A DNA stretch of 64,000 nucleotides from Streptomyces apocyni (GCF_009739465.1 NZ_WHOM01000061.1:96716-160715); one strand, 5' to 3'; shown: positions 1 to 8,442, counted from the stretch's first letter. Program-made: numbers and translations. The notes: generated by a model from the sequence alone, not told the origin.

Positions 1-18
1 CCCCGGCCGCCGACGCAC

Positions 19-1491
19 TCAGCGGTGCTTGTACTTCTTGATGGAGTCGTCCTTCGCCGTCTCGTCGGCGTACTTCTGGATCTTCTTGATGGCCTCGACC
101 GGGGTGAGCCGCCCGGCCATCATCTCGCCCAGGCCGCCGACGCCGATCTTCTCCTTCTGCAGGGCCACGTACCAGTCCTGCATCCGGGGGTTGACCACGT
201 TGTCACCGGCCGTCTCCAGCGCGGCGACGGCCGACTTCAGGCCCGGGGTCAGCTGGAGGCCGTCGGTGCCGCCGTTGTAGGCGGTCAGCGACTTCACCTT
301 TCCGGTGAAGTTCTTCGACGCGGACTCGCCGAGCATGATGCGCAGTTGCTCCATGCCCCCGTCCGGGTTCTTGGACTTGGACGGAACGATGAAGGGCTCA
401 CCGCCCGCCGCCCACATGGTGCCGAACGGCATCTTGTCCGAGTCGTCGATCCCGGACGGCGCGGAGACGGCGAGGTCGAAGTCGTCCGGCATGGTCTTGG
501 CCGCCTCGTTCTCCACCCAGGAGCCGTTGGGCAGGAAGAGCGCCTTGCCCTCCGTCCAGGCGGTCTGCGACTGGATGTGGTCAAGGCCCGGGGTGCCCTT
601 GAGGATGTACCCCTTCTTGTACAACTCGTAGTACGCCTCGAAGCAGGCCTTTACGGCGGGGTGCTTCCACGCGTTGGGCTCAAGGTTGTCGATCGCGTCG
701 AGCACCTCGCGGCCGCCGACCTTGGCGATCATCGGGTAGAGCGAGAAGGGGATGTAGTACGGGTGCTTGCCCGCGTAGGTCCAGGGCGCGATGCCCTTCT
801 TCTTCGCCTTGGCGCAGACGGCGAGCATGTCGTCCCAGTTCTCTGGGTACTCGGCGTCCAGCGAGGCGAGGAGCTTCTTCGAGTACCACACCCCATAGAC
901 GGTGTACGCGTAGTACATGATCAGCACCGGGTCGCCGTCGAGCTGCCCCATCTCGACGATGCCGGGCCGCAGGGTGTCCCGTACCTTCTTGGCCGGGTCG
1001 TCGATCGACGGCGCGTCGAGTAGCGGGGTGAGGTCGGCGAGCTGCTTCTTGCTCGCCAGGACGCCCATGTCCATCTGCTTCGCACCGGAGTTGTCGATCA
1101 GGTCCGGGGGGCTGCCGCTGTTGAAGCGCGGCTGGAGCTCGGGGGTGATCTCCGTCGTGGAACGGAACTTGACCTTCGCCTTCGGGAACTTCTTCTCGTA
1201 CTCCTTGACCGCGTCCTTGGCGTACTCGTCACCAAACCCGCCGTTGAAGAGGACGAACTCCATCCCCGCGCTCTCGTTGACCCCGAGCGGGTTGTCGTCG
1301 GTCTTCTTCCCCTTGTCGACCTTGTTGTCGTCGCTGTCGCCGCTGCCGCTCGCGCAGGCGGACAGGAAGCCCATGGTGGGTATCGCGACCAGGCCGACCG
1401 CGGCGGAACGCTTGATCAAATCCCGGCGCCCCAGGCCCTCCTGGTGCCCCGGGCCCTCCTGGTCTTGCCGAGCCGAATTGGAAGATCCCAT
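19..1491 (-). CDS. ngcE: N-acetylglucosamine/chitobiose ABC importer binding lipoprotein (NgcE-like)
   Basis: The 490-residue product is an extracellular sugar-binding lipoprotein of the carbohydrate ABC importer family. It would capture N-acetylglucosamine or diacetylchitobiose and hand it to membrane partners, which are presumably encoded beyond the left edge. The N terminus has a twin-arginine motif (RRDLIK, residues 22-27) followed by a hydrophobic stretch and a lipobox (LSAC, Cys46), so Tat export and lipid anchoring are expected. The body reads as a family-1 solute-binding fold (VLFNGGFGDEY, then YSKKLLASL, then NGSWVENE). The ATG at 1491 is preceded by GAGGA with 7-base spacing; an open frame continues upstream to 1839 but lacks family sequence. 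A DasR-like site lies about 150 bases upstream. The NgcE assignment rests on recalled family similarity. Confidence 0.88.
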   Translation of the reverse strand: MGSSNSARQDQEGPGHQEGLGRRDLIKRSAAVGLVAIPTMGFLSACASGSGDSDDNKVDKGKKTDDNPLGVNESAGMEFVLFNGGFGDEYAKDAVKEYEKKFPKAKVKFRSTTEITPELQPRFNSGSPPDLIDNSGAKQMDMGVLASKKQLADLTPLLDAPSIDDPAKKVRDTLRPGIVEMGQLDGDPVLIMYYAYTVYGVWYSKKLLASLDAEYPENWDDMLAVCAKAKKKGIAPWTYAGKHPYYIPFSLYPMIAKVGGREVLDAIDNLEPNAWKHPAVKACFEAYYELYKKGYILKGTPGLDHIQSQTAWTEGKALFLPNGSWVENEAAKTMPDDFDLAVSAPSGIDDSDKMPFGTMWAAGGEPFIVPSKSKNPDGGMEQLRIMLGESASKNFTGKVKSLTAYNGGTDGLQLTPGLKSAVAALETAGDNVVNPRMQDWYVALQKEKIGVGGLGEMMAGRLTPVEAIKKIQKYADETAKDDSIKKYKHR

Positions 1492-1640
1492 GCTCAAGTC
1501 CTCGCCTTCTACAGGACTCAGGCGGTGAACCGGACCCTCCCCGGCACCGCGGTGGAGTGAAGCTGGGGTTACTGGCTGCTGGTTGCTGGCTGCTTGTGTC
1601 GTGTGTGGATACGACCGGTCGAACAGATAGGCAGACGCCG

Positions 1641-1656
1641 ACAGGTATAGTCCACT
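1641..1656. promoter_or_regulatory. DasR-responsive element (dre-like)
   Basis: ACAGGTATAGTCCACT is a 16-base imperfect palindrome that resembles the DasR operator consensus (A[C/G]TGGTCTAGACCA[C/G]T). It lies about 150 bases upstream of the ngcE start. DasR is the GlcNAc-responsive GntR repressor of streptomycetes, and ngcE is a known type of target. The match was made by eye. Confidence 0.6.
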
Positions 1657-1984
1657 CACGCTCGGATGGGCAAGATCGAGCACGGGTTTGGCCACCGGCT
1701 TTTCCGAGTTGAGACCTCTGGGTGATGTGCCGCGGCCACGAGATGGATGTCGCGAACAGTGACTGTCTGCCCTGTTTCGCACGGCCAAGTGCCTCACCAA
1801 CGTCTGCCGCCAACGCGGCGGACCCAGCGTGGCTGACACGGCTACCCAACGAGGGCAAGTACGCCCCGACGGCCGCCCCGGAACGCAGGGCGCGGCGGCC
1901 GGAATGGGCGGTGTCGGGGGCGCCCAGCGTCCGTGAGGGTACGGGGATGGCCGCCCTCTAGTCTCGATGGTCGCGGGGCCGGGC

Positions 1985-2225
1985 CGGCCGTCAAGGGCGC
2001 TCCCTTTGGTCGCGTCGGCTGCGCCGATTCCGCTGTCGCTCCACCCTTGACACCCGTCCCGTCCCCGCTATGCAGACCGTGGGAGGACGGCCCAGGGGAG
2101 GCGGCGGGCAGCGCTTCGGGAGGGGCTGGCGTTTCGCTGCCGAGTGCGGACCGGTTGTGGTTGCGGGGCGCACGAGGGGGATGGGTGGTCCGACACCGGC
2201 TCAGCGACTGCGGCAGGTGGGGGTG
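1985..2225. repeat. Left arm of an imperfect inverted repeat
   Basis: Two blocks here recur in reverse complement at 4366-4595 and in mirrored order. The outer block (about 1990-2065, with GTCAAGGGTGGAGCG on the complement) matches about 4515-4590. The inner block (about 2123-2222, with GAGCCGGTGT on the complement) matches about 4366-4440. No convincing gene was seen from 1657 to here or within it. Confidence 0.7.
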
Positions 2226-2260
2226 ACCGGTGCGCACGAAACCAGGTGGGACGGGCGGTG

Positions 2261-2380
2261 CGGGAGGGTGCGTCTGGGGCTGGTGGGGTCATGGCGGGGA
2301 GTAAAGGTGCGACTTGAGACACCAAAAGCGGGACAAAAGGGGCGACTTGCTGTCCCGAAGTCTCCTCTTACTCCCGACCG
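2261..2380. repeat. Copy A of a 120-bp dispersed repeat
   Basis: This stretch matches 4181-4300 along its whole length in the same orientation (GTCTGGGGCTGGTGGGGTC at the left, GACACCAAAAGC in the middle, AGTCTCCTCTTAC at the right). Within the unit, GGGAGTAA near the left and TTACTCCC near the right form an imperfect inverted repeat. The ArsR-type pseudogene loses family sequence exactly at its right edge. Confidence 0.75.
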
Positions 2381-2385
2381 GGGCG

Positions 2386-2976
2386 GGCGGTCCAGCTGCA
2401 GCCCATTGTCGTCCCAGCTCACCGAAGTGTGCAGGTCGTTGAAGAGGGGCCCCGCACCGTCTTCGGCGGCCATGCGAGCCCGGTAGAAGACGTCCGCGTC
2501 CAGCACTACCCGTATCCGCGCCCAGTAGGGGGCCAGTGCGAGCTCCCAGTACGTTTCGATCTCTTCGATGACCTTAGCCAGGGGGGTCTGCGGGTCGGCG
2601 TGAAGGTCCGCAGCCGGGGGCCGAGATTCCCCTGGTGGCGGGCCAGGTGGTCGAGGTCCTGGCGTACCCCATCGGAGGGTGAGGTGAGGATCGCATCCAG
2701 GTCTGCTGCCAGCGTGGGGGCCCGCGTGCCGGGGGCCGCGGTGGGGAAGTCGGGGACGTAGCCGGTGAGCGGGATCAGCTCGGAGAGCCAGCCTCGGTTC
2801 AGCCCGGCGGCAACCAGACGCGGCCGTACCTGGTCGGTCCAGGGTCGGTGGACCAGATGCGCGGCGGTGGACGTGAGCAGTCGGAAGCTGGGCGCGATCT
2901 CCCACATCGGTGAGACGGCGAACCGCACTTGCGCCAGATCGCTCGTCGAGAACGCCAGCTCTGCCAGGACGACCAC
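2386..2976 (-). pseudogene. ArsR-like (DUF5937-type) regulator, frameshifted and truncated
   Basis: Two frames must be joined to read this gene. The first, from GTG at 2976, gives an N-terminal part typical of actinobacterial winged-helix regulators with DUF5937 (SDLAQVRFAVSPMWE, then PWTDQVRPRLVAAGL). Around 2600-2640 the homology moves to another frame (LHADPQTPLAKVIEEIETYW, then GPLFNDLHTSVSWDDNG). It stops near LQLDR at about 2386, where repeat copy A begins. The C-terminal winged helix normally following is absent. The gene is divergent from the aldo/keto reductase, a usual regulator-target layout, so the reductase has probably lost its regulator. A sequencing error could mimic the frameshift but not the truncation. 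Confidence 0.7.
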
Positions 2977-2985
2977 TCCTCAAGG

Positions 2986-3005
2986 GATTCATTCATGTGT
3001 GAATC
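2986..3005. promoter_or_regulatory. Inverted-repeat operator between the broken regulator and the reductase
   Basis: GATTCA and TGAATC form a perfect 6-base inverted repeat separated by 8 bases. It sits in the 67-base gap between two divergent genes, which is where an ArsR-type regulator would bind. Assignment is by position and symmetry only. Confidence 0.4.
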
Positions 3006-3043
3006 ATTGGCGGTCCAGCGTACCGTTCGGAGATCATCTCGCC

Positions 3044-3940
3044 ATGACCTCACAGACGATCACCGCAGCGGCATCGGGCACCTTCCAGCTTGGCGACCTG
3101 ACGGTCAACCGGGTCGGTTTCGGCGCGATGCGCCTGCCCCAGCACGGCGAGGCGTTCGCAGCCGACGCCGTCCCGCGCGATCGCGACCAGGCGGTTGGTG
3201 TGCTGCGCCGCGCGGTCGAGCTCGGGGTGAACCACATCGACACCGCCGCGTTCTACTTCTCACCGCTGCGCTCGGCCAACGAGCTGATCAACCAAGCCCT
3301 GACCCCCTACCAGGACGATCTCGTCATCAGCACCAAGGTCGGACCGGGCCGCGATCCCTCGGGGCAGTGGCTACCGCACGCTAGCCCCGAGCAGCTGCGC
3401 GGCCAAGTCGAGGAGAACCTGCGCCAGCTCGGACGCGACCACCTCGACGTGGTGAACCTGCGCATCGTCGGCACCGATTCCATCGCTGAACGCTTCGGCG
3501 CACTCGCCGAACTGCGCAAGGCCGGACTCATCCGTCACCTGGGCCTGTCCAACGTCCGCCCCCACCACCTCTCCGAGGCCCAGACCATCGCGCCGGTGGT
3601 CTGCGTCCAGAACATGTACGGCGTCGGCGCGTCACCCGAGCAGAAGGAATTCCTGCGCAGCTGCGGCGAACAGCACATCGCGTTCGTGCCGTTCTACTCG
3701 ATCGCCGGCACCGGACGCGAAGGCGGCGCGACCACCGAAGACAGCGCAGAGGTGCACGCCATCGCCCGCGCCCATCATCTGAGCCCAGCCCAGATCCGGC
3801 TGGCGTGGACCCTGCATCAGGGCGCCCACGTGCTGGCCATCCCCGGCACCGGCGACCCTGAACACCTCGCCCAGAACGTGGCCACCGGCGCTCTTCGTCT
3901 TTCCGCAGACGAACTCACCGTCCTGGACTCCCACTCGTGA
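3044..3940 (+). CDS. Aldo/keto reductase
   Basis: The 298-residue protein has the aldo/keto reductase TIM-barrel signature: VGFGAMRLP near the N terminus, HIDTAAFY carrying the catalytic Asp and Tyr, and STKVG with the catalytic Lys. Where classical members have a catalytic His in the next strand, this one reads VVNLR, so the His is apparently replaced. NADPH-dependent carbonyl reduction is the family reaction; the substrate is unknown. The ATG at 3044 is chosen because family sequence starts soon after it, and the open frame upstream lies on the divergent regulator. The gene sits between two copies of a 120-bp repeat, suggesting acquisition as a small island. Confidence 0.85.
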   Translation: MTSQTITAAASGTFQLGDLTVNRVGFGAMRLPQHGEAFAADAVPRDRDQAVGVLRRAVELGVNHIDTAAFYFSPLRSANELINQALTPYQDDLVISTKVGPGRDPSGQWLPHASPEQLRGQVEENLRQLGRDHLDVVNLRIVGTDSIAERFGALAELRKAGLIRHLGLSNVRPHHLSEAQTIAPVVCVQNMYGVGASPEQKEFLRSCGEQHIAFVPFYSIAGTGREGGATTEDSAEVHAIARAHHLSPAQIRLAWTLHQGAHVLAIPGTGDPEHLAQNVATGALRLSADELTVLDSHS

Positions 3941-3950
3941 TGGTGTGATG

Positions 3951-4037
3951 CGCGTCAACCATGAGTACGGTCGCGGCGGTGCTGTGGCCTACCTGGCCGC
4001 CTACGACTACAACGCCGCGGCACAGCCGTTCCGGTAG
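3951..4037 (+). pseudogene. Remnant of an IS630-like transposase
   Basis: The frame starting at 3954 reads VNHEYGRGGAVAYLAAYD before an early stop at 4035-4037. This resembles the HEY-RGGA-AYLAAYDVHR stretch that IS630-family transposases carry in their catalytic core. Only about 28 codons remain and no terminal repeats were found. From 4038 to 4180 nothing coding is supported. Confidence 0.45.
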
Positions 4038-4180
4038 AGGTTCACCACATCCGACCTCGACGATCTGCTGGCCAGACTCGCCGCATCCCCGCGACCACCG
4101 CCGCGCCCCGTCCCTCCACCCGCAGCCGCCGAGCCGGGGCGGCACCACCCACCCGCCCCACCGGCCACCGACCGGTGGGG

Positions 4181-4300
4181 CGGGAGGGGTACGTCTGGGG
4201 CTGGTGGGGTCAGGTCGGGAAGTGAAGTGCGACTTTGCGACACCAAAAGCCAGATAAAAGAGGCAGCTTGCTGTCCCAAAGTCTCCTCTTACCTCCGACA
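4181..4300. repeat. Copy B of the 120-bp dispersed repeat
   Basis: This is the second copy of the repeat at 2261-2380, in direct orientation, with scattered substitutions. The two copies bracket the aldo/keto reductase and the broken regulator. Confidence 0.75.
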
Positions 4301-4365
4301 GGGGGTCGCAGATACAGACCCAGCCAGGCCACACCCCAGCACTCGCATCCCGCAATCATCCGCAG

Positions 4366-4595
4366 ACGCTGAGCCGGTGTGGCACCACCCCGCCCCCTCA
4401 TGCGCCCCAACAACTAGTCCGCACCCGGCAGCGAAACGCGCGCCCCTCCCCCACCCGTCCCGCTGCCCCGTTTTTGGCCGCCCGGTGTACCTCGCGTTCG
4501 CGGGTCCGGGTCGGGTGTCAAGGGTGGAGCGGTAGCGGAATCGGCGGAGCCGACGCGACCGTAGGGAGCGCCCTTGATGCCCGGGCCGGACCTGC
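4366..4595. repeat. Right arm of the imperfect inverted repeat
   Basis: This is the reverse-complement counterpart of 1985-2225, with the inner and outer blocks in mirrored order. Only short uncharacterised frames cross it, and none looks like a protein. Nothing else is seen between 4596 and the next gene at 4789. Confidence 0.7.
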
Positions 4596-4788
4596 CATCA
4601 TCGGACGGACCGGGCGGCCACCGGTGCCCAACGCGGTACTGGCCCACCACGACACCGACCCGACCCCACCGCGTCACCCCGTAGCGGGCTGTTCGGGGCT
4701 GGTCGGACAGGACATGGGCAAGGGCTGTCTGCGGTTCCGTGGACCGGGGGCAGCACCACCCCGGCCACCACGCCCCCACCTGCCGCAG

Positions 4789-5736
4789 TCAGTGGGCTGA
4801 GCCGTATACCGGTTGAGGGGGCTCGGCCGCTGTGAGGAGTTCGCGTACGGTTTCGCCTGCTTCAGGTGGGGTCCAGCGGGCGCCCTTGTCGGCGGTGGGG
4901 CCGGGGCGCCAGCCCTCCATGACCGTAATGCGGCCCGCTTCCGCTTCGAAGACCCGGCCCGTCACTCCGTCGCAGGCGGGTGAGCCGAGCCAGACGACGA
5001 GAGGGGAGACGTTCTCGGGGGCCATCGCGTCGAAGGCGTCATCGGGGGCGCCCCCACCCGGTGCGGCCATCGTGCTCGCGAAGACCTGCTCGGTCATGCG
5101 GGTGCGGGCTGCCGGGGCGAGGGCGTTGACCTGGACGCCGTACGGGGCCAGTTCGGTGGCGGAAACCAGGGTGAGGCCGATGATCCCGGCCTTGGCCGCC
5201 GCGTAGTTGCCCTGGCCGACGCTGCCCAGCAGGCCAGCGCCGGAGCTCGTGTTAATCACTCGGGCTACGGGGGTACGCCCAGCCTTCGACTCGGCGCGCC
5301 AGTACCGGGCGGCGTACTTGAGCGGCAGGAAGTGGCCCTTGAGGTGGACGCGGATCACCGCGTCCCAGTCGTCCTCGTCGAGGTTCACCAGCATCCGGTC
5401 GCGGAGGAAGCCCGCGTTGTTGACAAGCGTGTCCAGGCGGCCGAAGGACTCCAGCGCTGTCGCCACCAACGTCGCCGCGCCCTCGCTCGTAGCGATGTCA
5501 CCGCCGTGGGCTACGGCCTGGCCGCCGCGCGCCGTGATCTCGTTGACCACCTGTTGGGCGGGGCTCGCTCCCACTCCCCCACCCTCCCCTCCCTCGCCCG
5601 CTCCGTCCAGGCCGACGTCCAGGTCGTTGACCACGACCGACGCGCCCTCGGCGGCGAAGGCGAGCGCGTGTGCGCGGCCGAGGCCTCGGCCCGCGCCGGT
5701 GACGGCGACAACCCGGCCGGAGCAGATTCCCGTCAT
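4789..5736 (-). CDS. Short-chain dehydrogenase/reductase, KstR2-cluster type (Rv3548c-like)
   Basis: The 315-residue NAD(P)-dependent SDR has the glycine-rich motif TGAGRGLG near residue 14, the NNAG motif, and the Ser/Tyr/Lys catalytic set in NTSSGAG followed by NYAAAKAG. The stretch VVNDLDVGLDG and the C-terminal extension beyond 250 residues resemble the SDRs related to hydroxyacyl-CoA dehydrogenases in the mycobacterial cholesterol cluster. It probably oxidises a hydroxyacyl-CoA intermediate of the steroid C/D rings, but this is inference from neighbours. It follows the next SDR in the same direction with a 33-base gap. A Gly/Glu-rich insert (GAGEGGEGGGVGASP) follows the dinucleotide-binding strand. 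Confidence 0.82.
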   Translation of the reverse strand: MTGICSGRVVAVTGAGRGLGRAHALAFAAEGASVVVNDLDVGLDGAGEGGEGGGVGASPAQQVVNEITARGGQAVAHGGDIATSEGAATLVATALESFGRLDTLVNNAGFLRDRMLVNLDEDDWDAVIRVHLKGHFLPLKYAARYWRAESKAGRTPVARVINTSSGAGLLGSVGQGNYAAAKAGIIGLTLVSATELAPYGVQVNALAPAARTRMTEQVFASTMAAPGGGAPDDAFDAMAPENVSPLVVWLGSPACDGVTGRVFEAEAGRITVMEGWRPGPTADKGARWTPPEAGETVRELLTAAEPPQPVYGSAH

Positions 5737-5769
5737 GGTGACAACCCTTCAGTGGTGGGCGGATAACCG

Positions 5770-6612
5770 CTAGTTGGCTGCTGCCGCGTCCAGAAACGCC
5801 GGGCGCTCGCCGCCCCCATGCAGCGGCAGCGCGGCGCCGCTGATGTACGCGGCTCGGTCCGACGTGAGGAAGACGCAGGCGTCGCCCACCTCGGACGGGT
5901 CCGCAAGGCGGCCGAGCGGGACGGTGCGGCCGACGGCGGCGATGCCGTCCTCGTCGCCGTAGTGGAGGTGGGAGAGTTCGGTGTGGACCATGCCGAGGAC
6001 CAGGGTGTTGACCCGCACCTTCGGCGCCCACTCGACGGCCAGCGAACGGGCCAGGTTCTCCAGTCCGGCCTTGGCCGCCCCGTACGCGGCGGTGCCGGGG
6101 GACGGCCGGGTTCCACTGACGCTGCCGATCATCACGATCGAACCGCCGCGCTCCTGCTCCCGCATCAGGCCGTACGCGGCGAGCGAGGCGGTGAGCGGGG
6201 TGATCAGGTTGAGTTCAATGGTGCGGGCCGCGTGTCGGGCATCGGCGTCAGCGTCGACATGGCCGCCACGGCCACCACCGCCACCGCCGCCACGGCCACC
6301 ACCACCACCGCCACCGCCACCGAGCAGCCGGTACGGGGTGCCGCCCGCGTTGTTGACCAGGGTGTCCAGGCGGCCGTACTCGCCCTTGACCTGGGCGAAG
6401 AGCGCGCTGACTGACTCGGGGTCACGCAGGTCTACGGGCAGGAAGCGGGCCGTACGGCCCGCCGCGGCCACAGGCTGTTCCGGGGGCCTCCGCGCGCAGG
6501 CCACGACGTCCGCGCCAGCCTCGAGCAGCGCCCGGCTGATGCCAGCGCCGACCCCGCGTGTGCCGCCGGTGACGACGGCCACGTAACCCGACAGATCGAT
6601 GGTCACTGCCAA
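5770..6612 (-). CDS. Short-chain dehydrogenase/reductase with a glycine-rich insert (Rv3549c-like)
   Basis: The 280-residue SDR has TGGTRGVGAGIS for cofactor binding, NNAGG, and the catalytic Ser and Tyr/Lys in IGSVSG and AYGAAKAG. After NNAGGTPYRLL there is a run of about 18 residues that is almost all Gly with a few Arg, encoded by GCC/ACC-rich simple sequence around 6255-6325. It lies in the loop before the catalytic helix and is probably a repeat expansion. The start is TTG at 6612, because GGAGG lies 6 bases upstream; GTG at 6606 is an alternative. Transcription starts from the palindromic region shared with the divergent hydratase gene. The substrate is presumably a ring-derived hydroxyacyl-CoA. 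Confidence 0.82.
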   Translation of the reverse strand: MAVTIDLSGYVAVVTGGTRGVGAGISRALLEAGADVVACARRPPEQPVAAAGRTARFLPVDLRDPESVSALFAQVKGEYGRLDTLVNNAGGTPYRLLGGGGGGGGGRGGGGGGGRGGHVDADADARHAARTIELNLITPLTASLAAYGLMREQERGGSIVMIGSVSGTRPSPGTAAYGAAKAGLENLARSLAVEWAPKVRVNTLVLGMVHTELSHLHYGDEDGIAAVGRTVPLGRLADPSEVGDACVFLTSDRAAYISGAALPLHGGGERPAFLDAAAAN

Positions 6613-6641
6613 CGGACACCTCCCGCGACGTCTCCGCCACT

Positions 6642-6681
6642 GCTACCTTTCCACCTAACATTTGTTAGGTGGAAAGGTAGC
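6642..6681. promoter_or_regulatory. Long perfect inverted repeat in a divergent promoter (TetR-type operator)
   Basis: Two 19-base arms (6642-6660 and 6663-6681) are exact reverse complements separated by TT. The core is CCTAACATTTGTTAGG. It lies midway between the divergent SDR (start 6612) and hydratase (start 6692) genes. The core recurs with one asymmetric base at 13554-13569. The symmetry suits a dimeric TetR-family repressor. It could also form a hairpin in both leaders. Confidence 0.75.
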
Positions 6682-6691
6682 TGATCCGCTC

Positions 6692-7531
6692 ATGAGTGTC
6701 TCCACCTCCGCCCCACAAGAGGGCGTCGCCGTCGTCACCGTGGACTTCCCACCGGTCAACGCCCTTCCGGTACAAGGCTGGTACGACCTGGCCAGCGCGG
6801 TGCGCACGGCGGGGGCCGATCCCAAGGTTCGGTGCGTGGTGCTCGCGGCGGCCGGTCGCGGCTTCAACGCGGGCGTCGACATCAAGGAGATCCAGGAGAT
6901 CCAGGAGCCGCGGAGCCAGGCGAACGCGATCTCGACCGCGACCTCGACCGCGGCTGCGGCTGCGGCTGCGACCGCGACCGCACCCGGGCACGAGGGTCTC
7001 ATCGGCGCCAACCGTGGCTGCCACGCGGCATTCGGGGCCATCTACGACTGCGAGGTGCCGGTGGTGGCCGCCGTGCACGGCTTTTGCCTGGGCGGCGGCA
7101 TCGGGCTCGTCGGCAACGCCGACGCGATCGTCGCCAGCGAGGACGCCACCTTCGGTCTGCCCGAGCTGGACCGGGGCGCGCTCGGCGCCGCGACCCATCT
7201 GGCGCGGCTGGTCCCCCAGCATCTGATGCGCGCCCTCTACTACACCTCGCGCACCGTGACGGCGGCCGAGCTGTATCGGCACGGTTCGGTGTGGCAGGTC
7301 GTACCGCGTGAGCAACTCCACTCCTCCGCCCTAGAGCTAGCGGGCGAGATCGCTGCCAAGGACGGGTACCTGCTACGGCTGGCGAAGGCCGCGATCAACG
7401 GCATCGACCCCGTCGACGTACACCGCAGCTACCGCTTCGAGCAGGGCTTCACCTTTGAGGCCAACCTCAGCGGCGTCGCCGATCGCGTCCGGGACACCTT
7501 CGGCGGCACGAACCGGAAGGGCAGCTCATGA
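6692..7531 (+). CDS. echA20: Enoyl-CoA hydratase-like ring hydrolase (EchA20-like)
   Basis: The 279-residue crotonase-fold protein has the two oxyanion-hole segments (GFNAGVDIKE and GFCLGGGIGLVG) and FGLPELDRGALG. In mycobacteria EchA20 acts late in breakdown of the steroid C/D rings, where it helps open the remaining ring. Here the gene is directly followed by ipdA, ipdB and ipdC homologues with 4-base ATGA overlaps, the same set as the mycobacterial cluster. An Ala/Thr-rich insert (STAAAAAAATATAP) follows the first oxyanion segment, where the family has a short loop; it is encoded by simple GCG/GCT sequence. The ATG at 6692 follows the long inverted repeat. The name rests on family likeness plus neighbours. 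Confidence 0.83.
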   Translation: MSVSTSAPQEGVAVVTVDFPPVNALPVQGWYDLASAVRTAGADPKVRCVVLAAAGRGFNAGVDIKEIQEIQEPRSQANAISTATSTAAAAAAATATAPGHEGLIGANRGCHAAFGAIYDCEVPVVAAVHGFCLGGGIGLVGNADAIVASEDATFGLPELDRGALGAATHLARLVPQHLMRALYYTSRTVTAAELYRHGSVWQVVPREQLHSSALELAGEIAAKDGYLLRLAKAAINGIDPVDVHRSYRFEQGFTFEANLSGVADRVRDTFGGTNRKGSS

Positions 7532-8442
7532 GCCGCGACAAGACCATGACCCCCGACGATGTGATCAGCCGCCTCGAGAACGGCATGACCCTCGGTATCG
7601 GCGGCTGGGGGGCGCGCCGTAAGCCGATGGCGCTGGTCCGCGCGCTCCTACGGTCCGACGTCAGGGACTTGACGGTGGTGTCGTACGGCGGCCCGGACGT
7701 GGGACTGCTCGCCGCCGCGGGGAAGATCCGCAGGCTGGTCACGGCCTTCGTCACGCTCGACTCCATCCCGCTGGAGCCGCACTTCACGGCGGCCAGGCAG
7801 CGCGGTGCGTTCGAACTGACGGAACTGGACGAGGCGATGGTCATGTGGGGCCTGACCGCCGCGGCCCAACGGCTGCCGTTCCTGCCGGTCAGGGCCGGGC
7901 TCGGCTCGGACGTGTTACGCGTCAACCCTCAGCTCCGTACGGTCACTTCGCCGTACGAGGACGGCGAGGAGCTGATGGCGGCACCCGCGCTGCGGCTGGA
8001 CGCGGCACTGGTCCACCTCAACCGGGCCGACGCCCATGGCAACGGCCAGTACCTGGGCCCCGACCCGTACTTCGACGACCTGTTCTGCGAGGCGGCCGAT
8101 CAGGCGTACGTGTCCTGCGAGCGGATCGTGGAGAGCGCGGACCTGCTCAAGGAGCAGGGGACGGGGCCGCAGACGCTCCTCGTGAAGCGCGCGTTCGTGA
8201 GCGGTGTGGTCGAGACGCCGGGCGGCGCGCACTTCACCTCCTGCGCCCCCGACTACGAGCGGGACGAGGCCTTCCAGGCCGCCTACGCCCGCGCCGCCCG
8301 CGATCCGGAGCAGTGGCGGGCCTTCGGCGACCGCTTCCTGTCCGGGGACGAGGACGCGTACCAGGCCGCCGTCGCGGCCTTCCACCACCAGGACCACCAC
8401 CAGGACCAGCGCCAGGACCAGCGCCAGCAGGGGGACGTATGA
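7528..8442 (+). CDS. ipdA: IpdA, CoA-transferase-family ring-opening hydrolase subunit
   Basis: The 304-residue alpha subunit belongs to the class I CoA-transferase family and closely recalls mycobacterial IpdA (GMTLGIGGWGARRKPMA, then DLTVVSYGGPDVGLL, then QRLPFLPVRAGLGS, then VETPGGAHFT). IpdAB of mycobacteria and rhodococci hydrolyses the carbon ring of COCHEA-CoA in steroid C/D-ring degradation rather than transferring CoA. The start overlaps the hydratase stop by 4 bases and the stop overlaps ipdB by 4 bases, so the subunits are probably made together. The C terminus ends in a His/Gln/Asp-rich repeat (HHQDHHQDQRQDQRQQ) from tandem CACCAGGAC-type sequence, which the family core does not need. 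Confidence 0.88.
   Translation: MSRDKTMTPDDVISRLENGMTLGIGGWGARRKPMALVRALLRSDVRDLTVVSYGGPDVGLLAAAGKIRRLVTAFVTLDSIPLEPHFTAARQRGAFELTELDEAMVMWGLTAAAQRLPFLPVRAGLGSDVLRVNPQLRTVTSPYEDGEELMAAPALRLDAALVHLNRADAHGNGQYLGPDPYFDDLFCEAADQAYVSCERIVESADLLKEQGTGPQTLLVKRAFVSGVVETPGGAHFTSCAPDYERDEAFQAAYARAARDPEQWRAFGDRFLSGDEDAYQAAVAAFHHQDHHQDQRQDQRQQGDV

Noticed and set aside
1492..1839. Longer N terminus for the ngcE product (start at 1839)
   Set aside because: The ATG at 1491 has a ribosome site and directly precedes a Tat lipoprotein signal; the extension would cover the DasR-like site.
2201..2992. A 263-codon minus-strand frame as one intact gene
   Set aside because: Only its middle part matches a regulator; the N-terminal part is out of frame with the family and the C-terminal part is repeat sequence, so a pseudogene fits better.
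4227..4779. Short open frames on both strands over the repeat region
   Set aside because: They follow the repeat arms and 120-bp units rather than any protein family; similar residue strings at both repeat copies come from the repeat DNA.
6642..6681. Intrinsic terminator or riboswitch
   Set aside because: The hairpin lies between divergent starts, has no T run, and its core recurs at a second divergent promoter, which fits an operator better.
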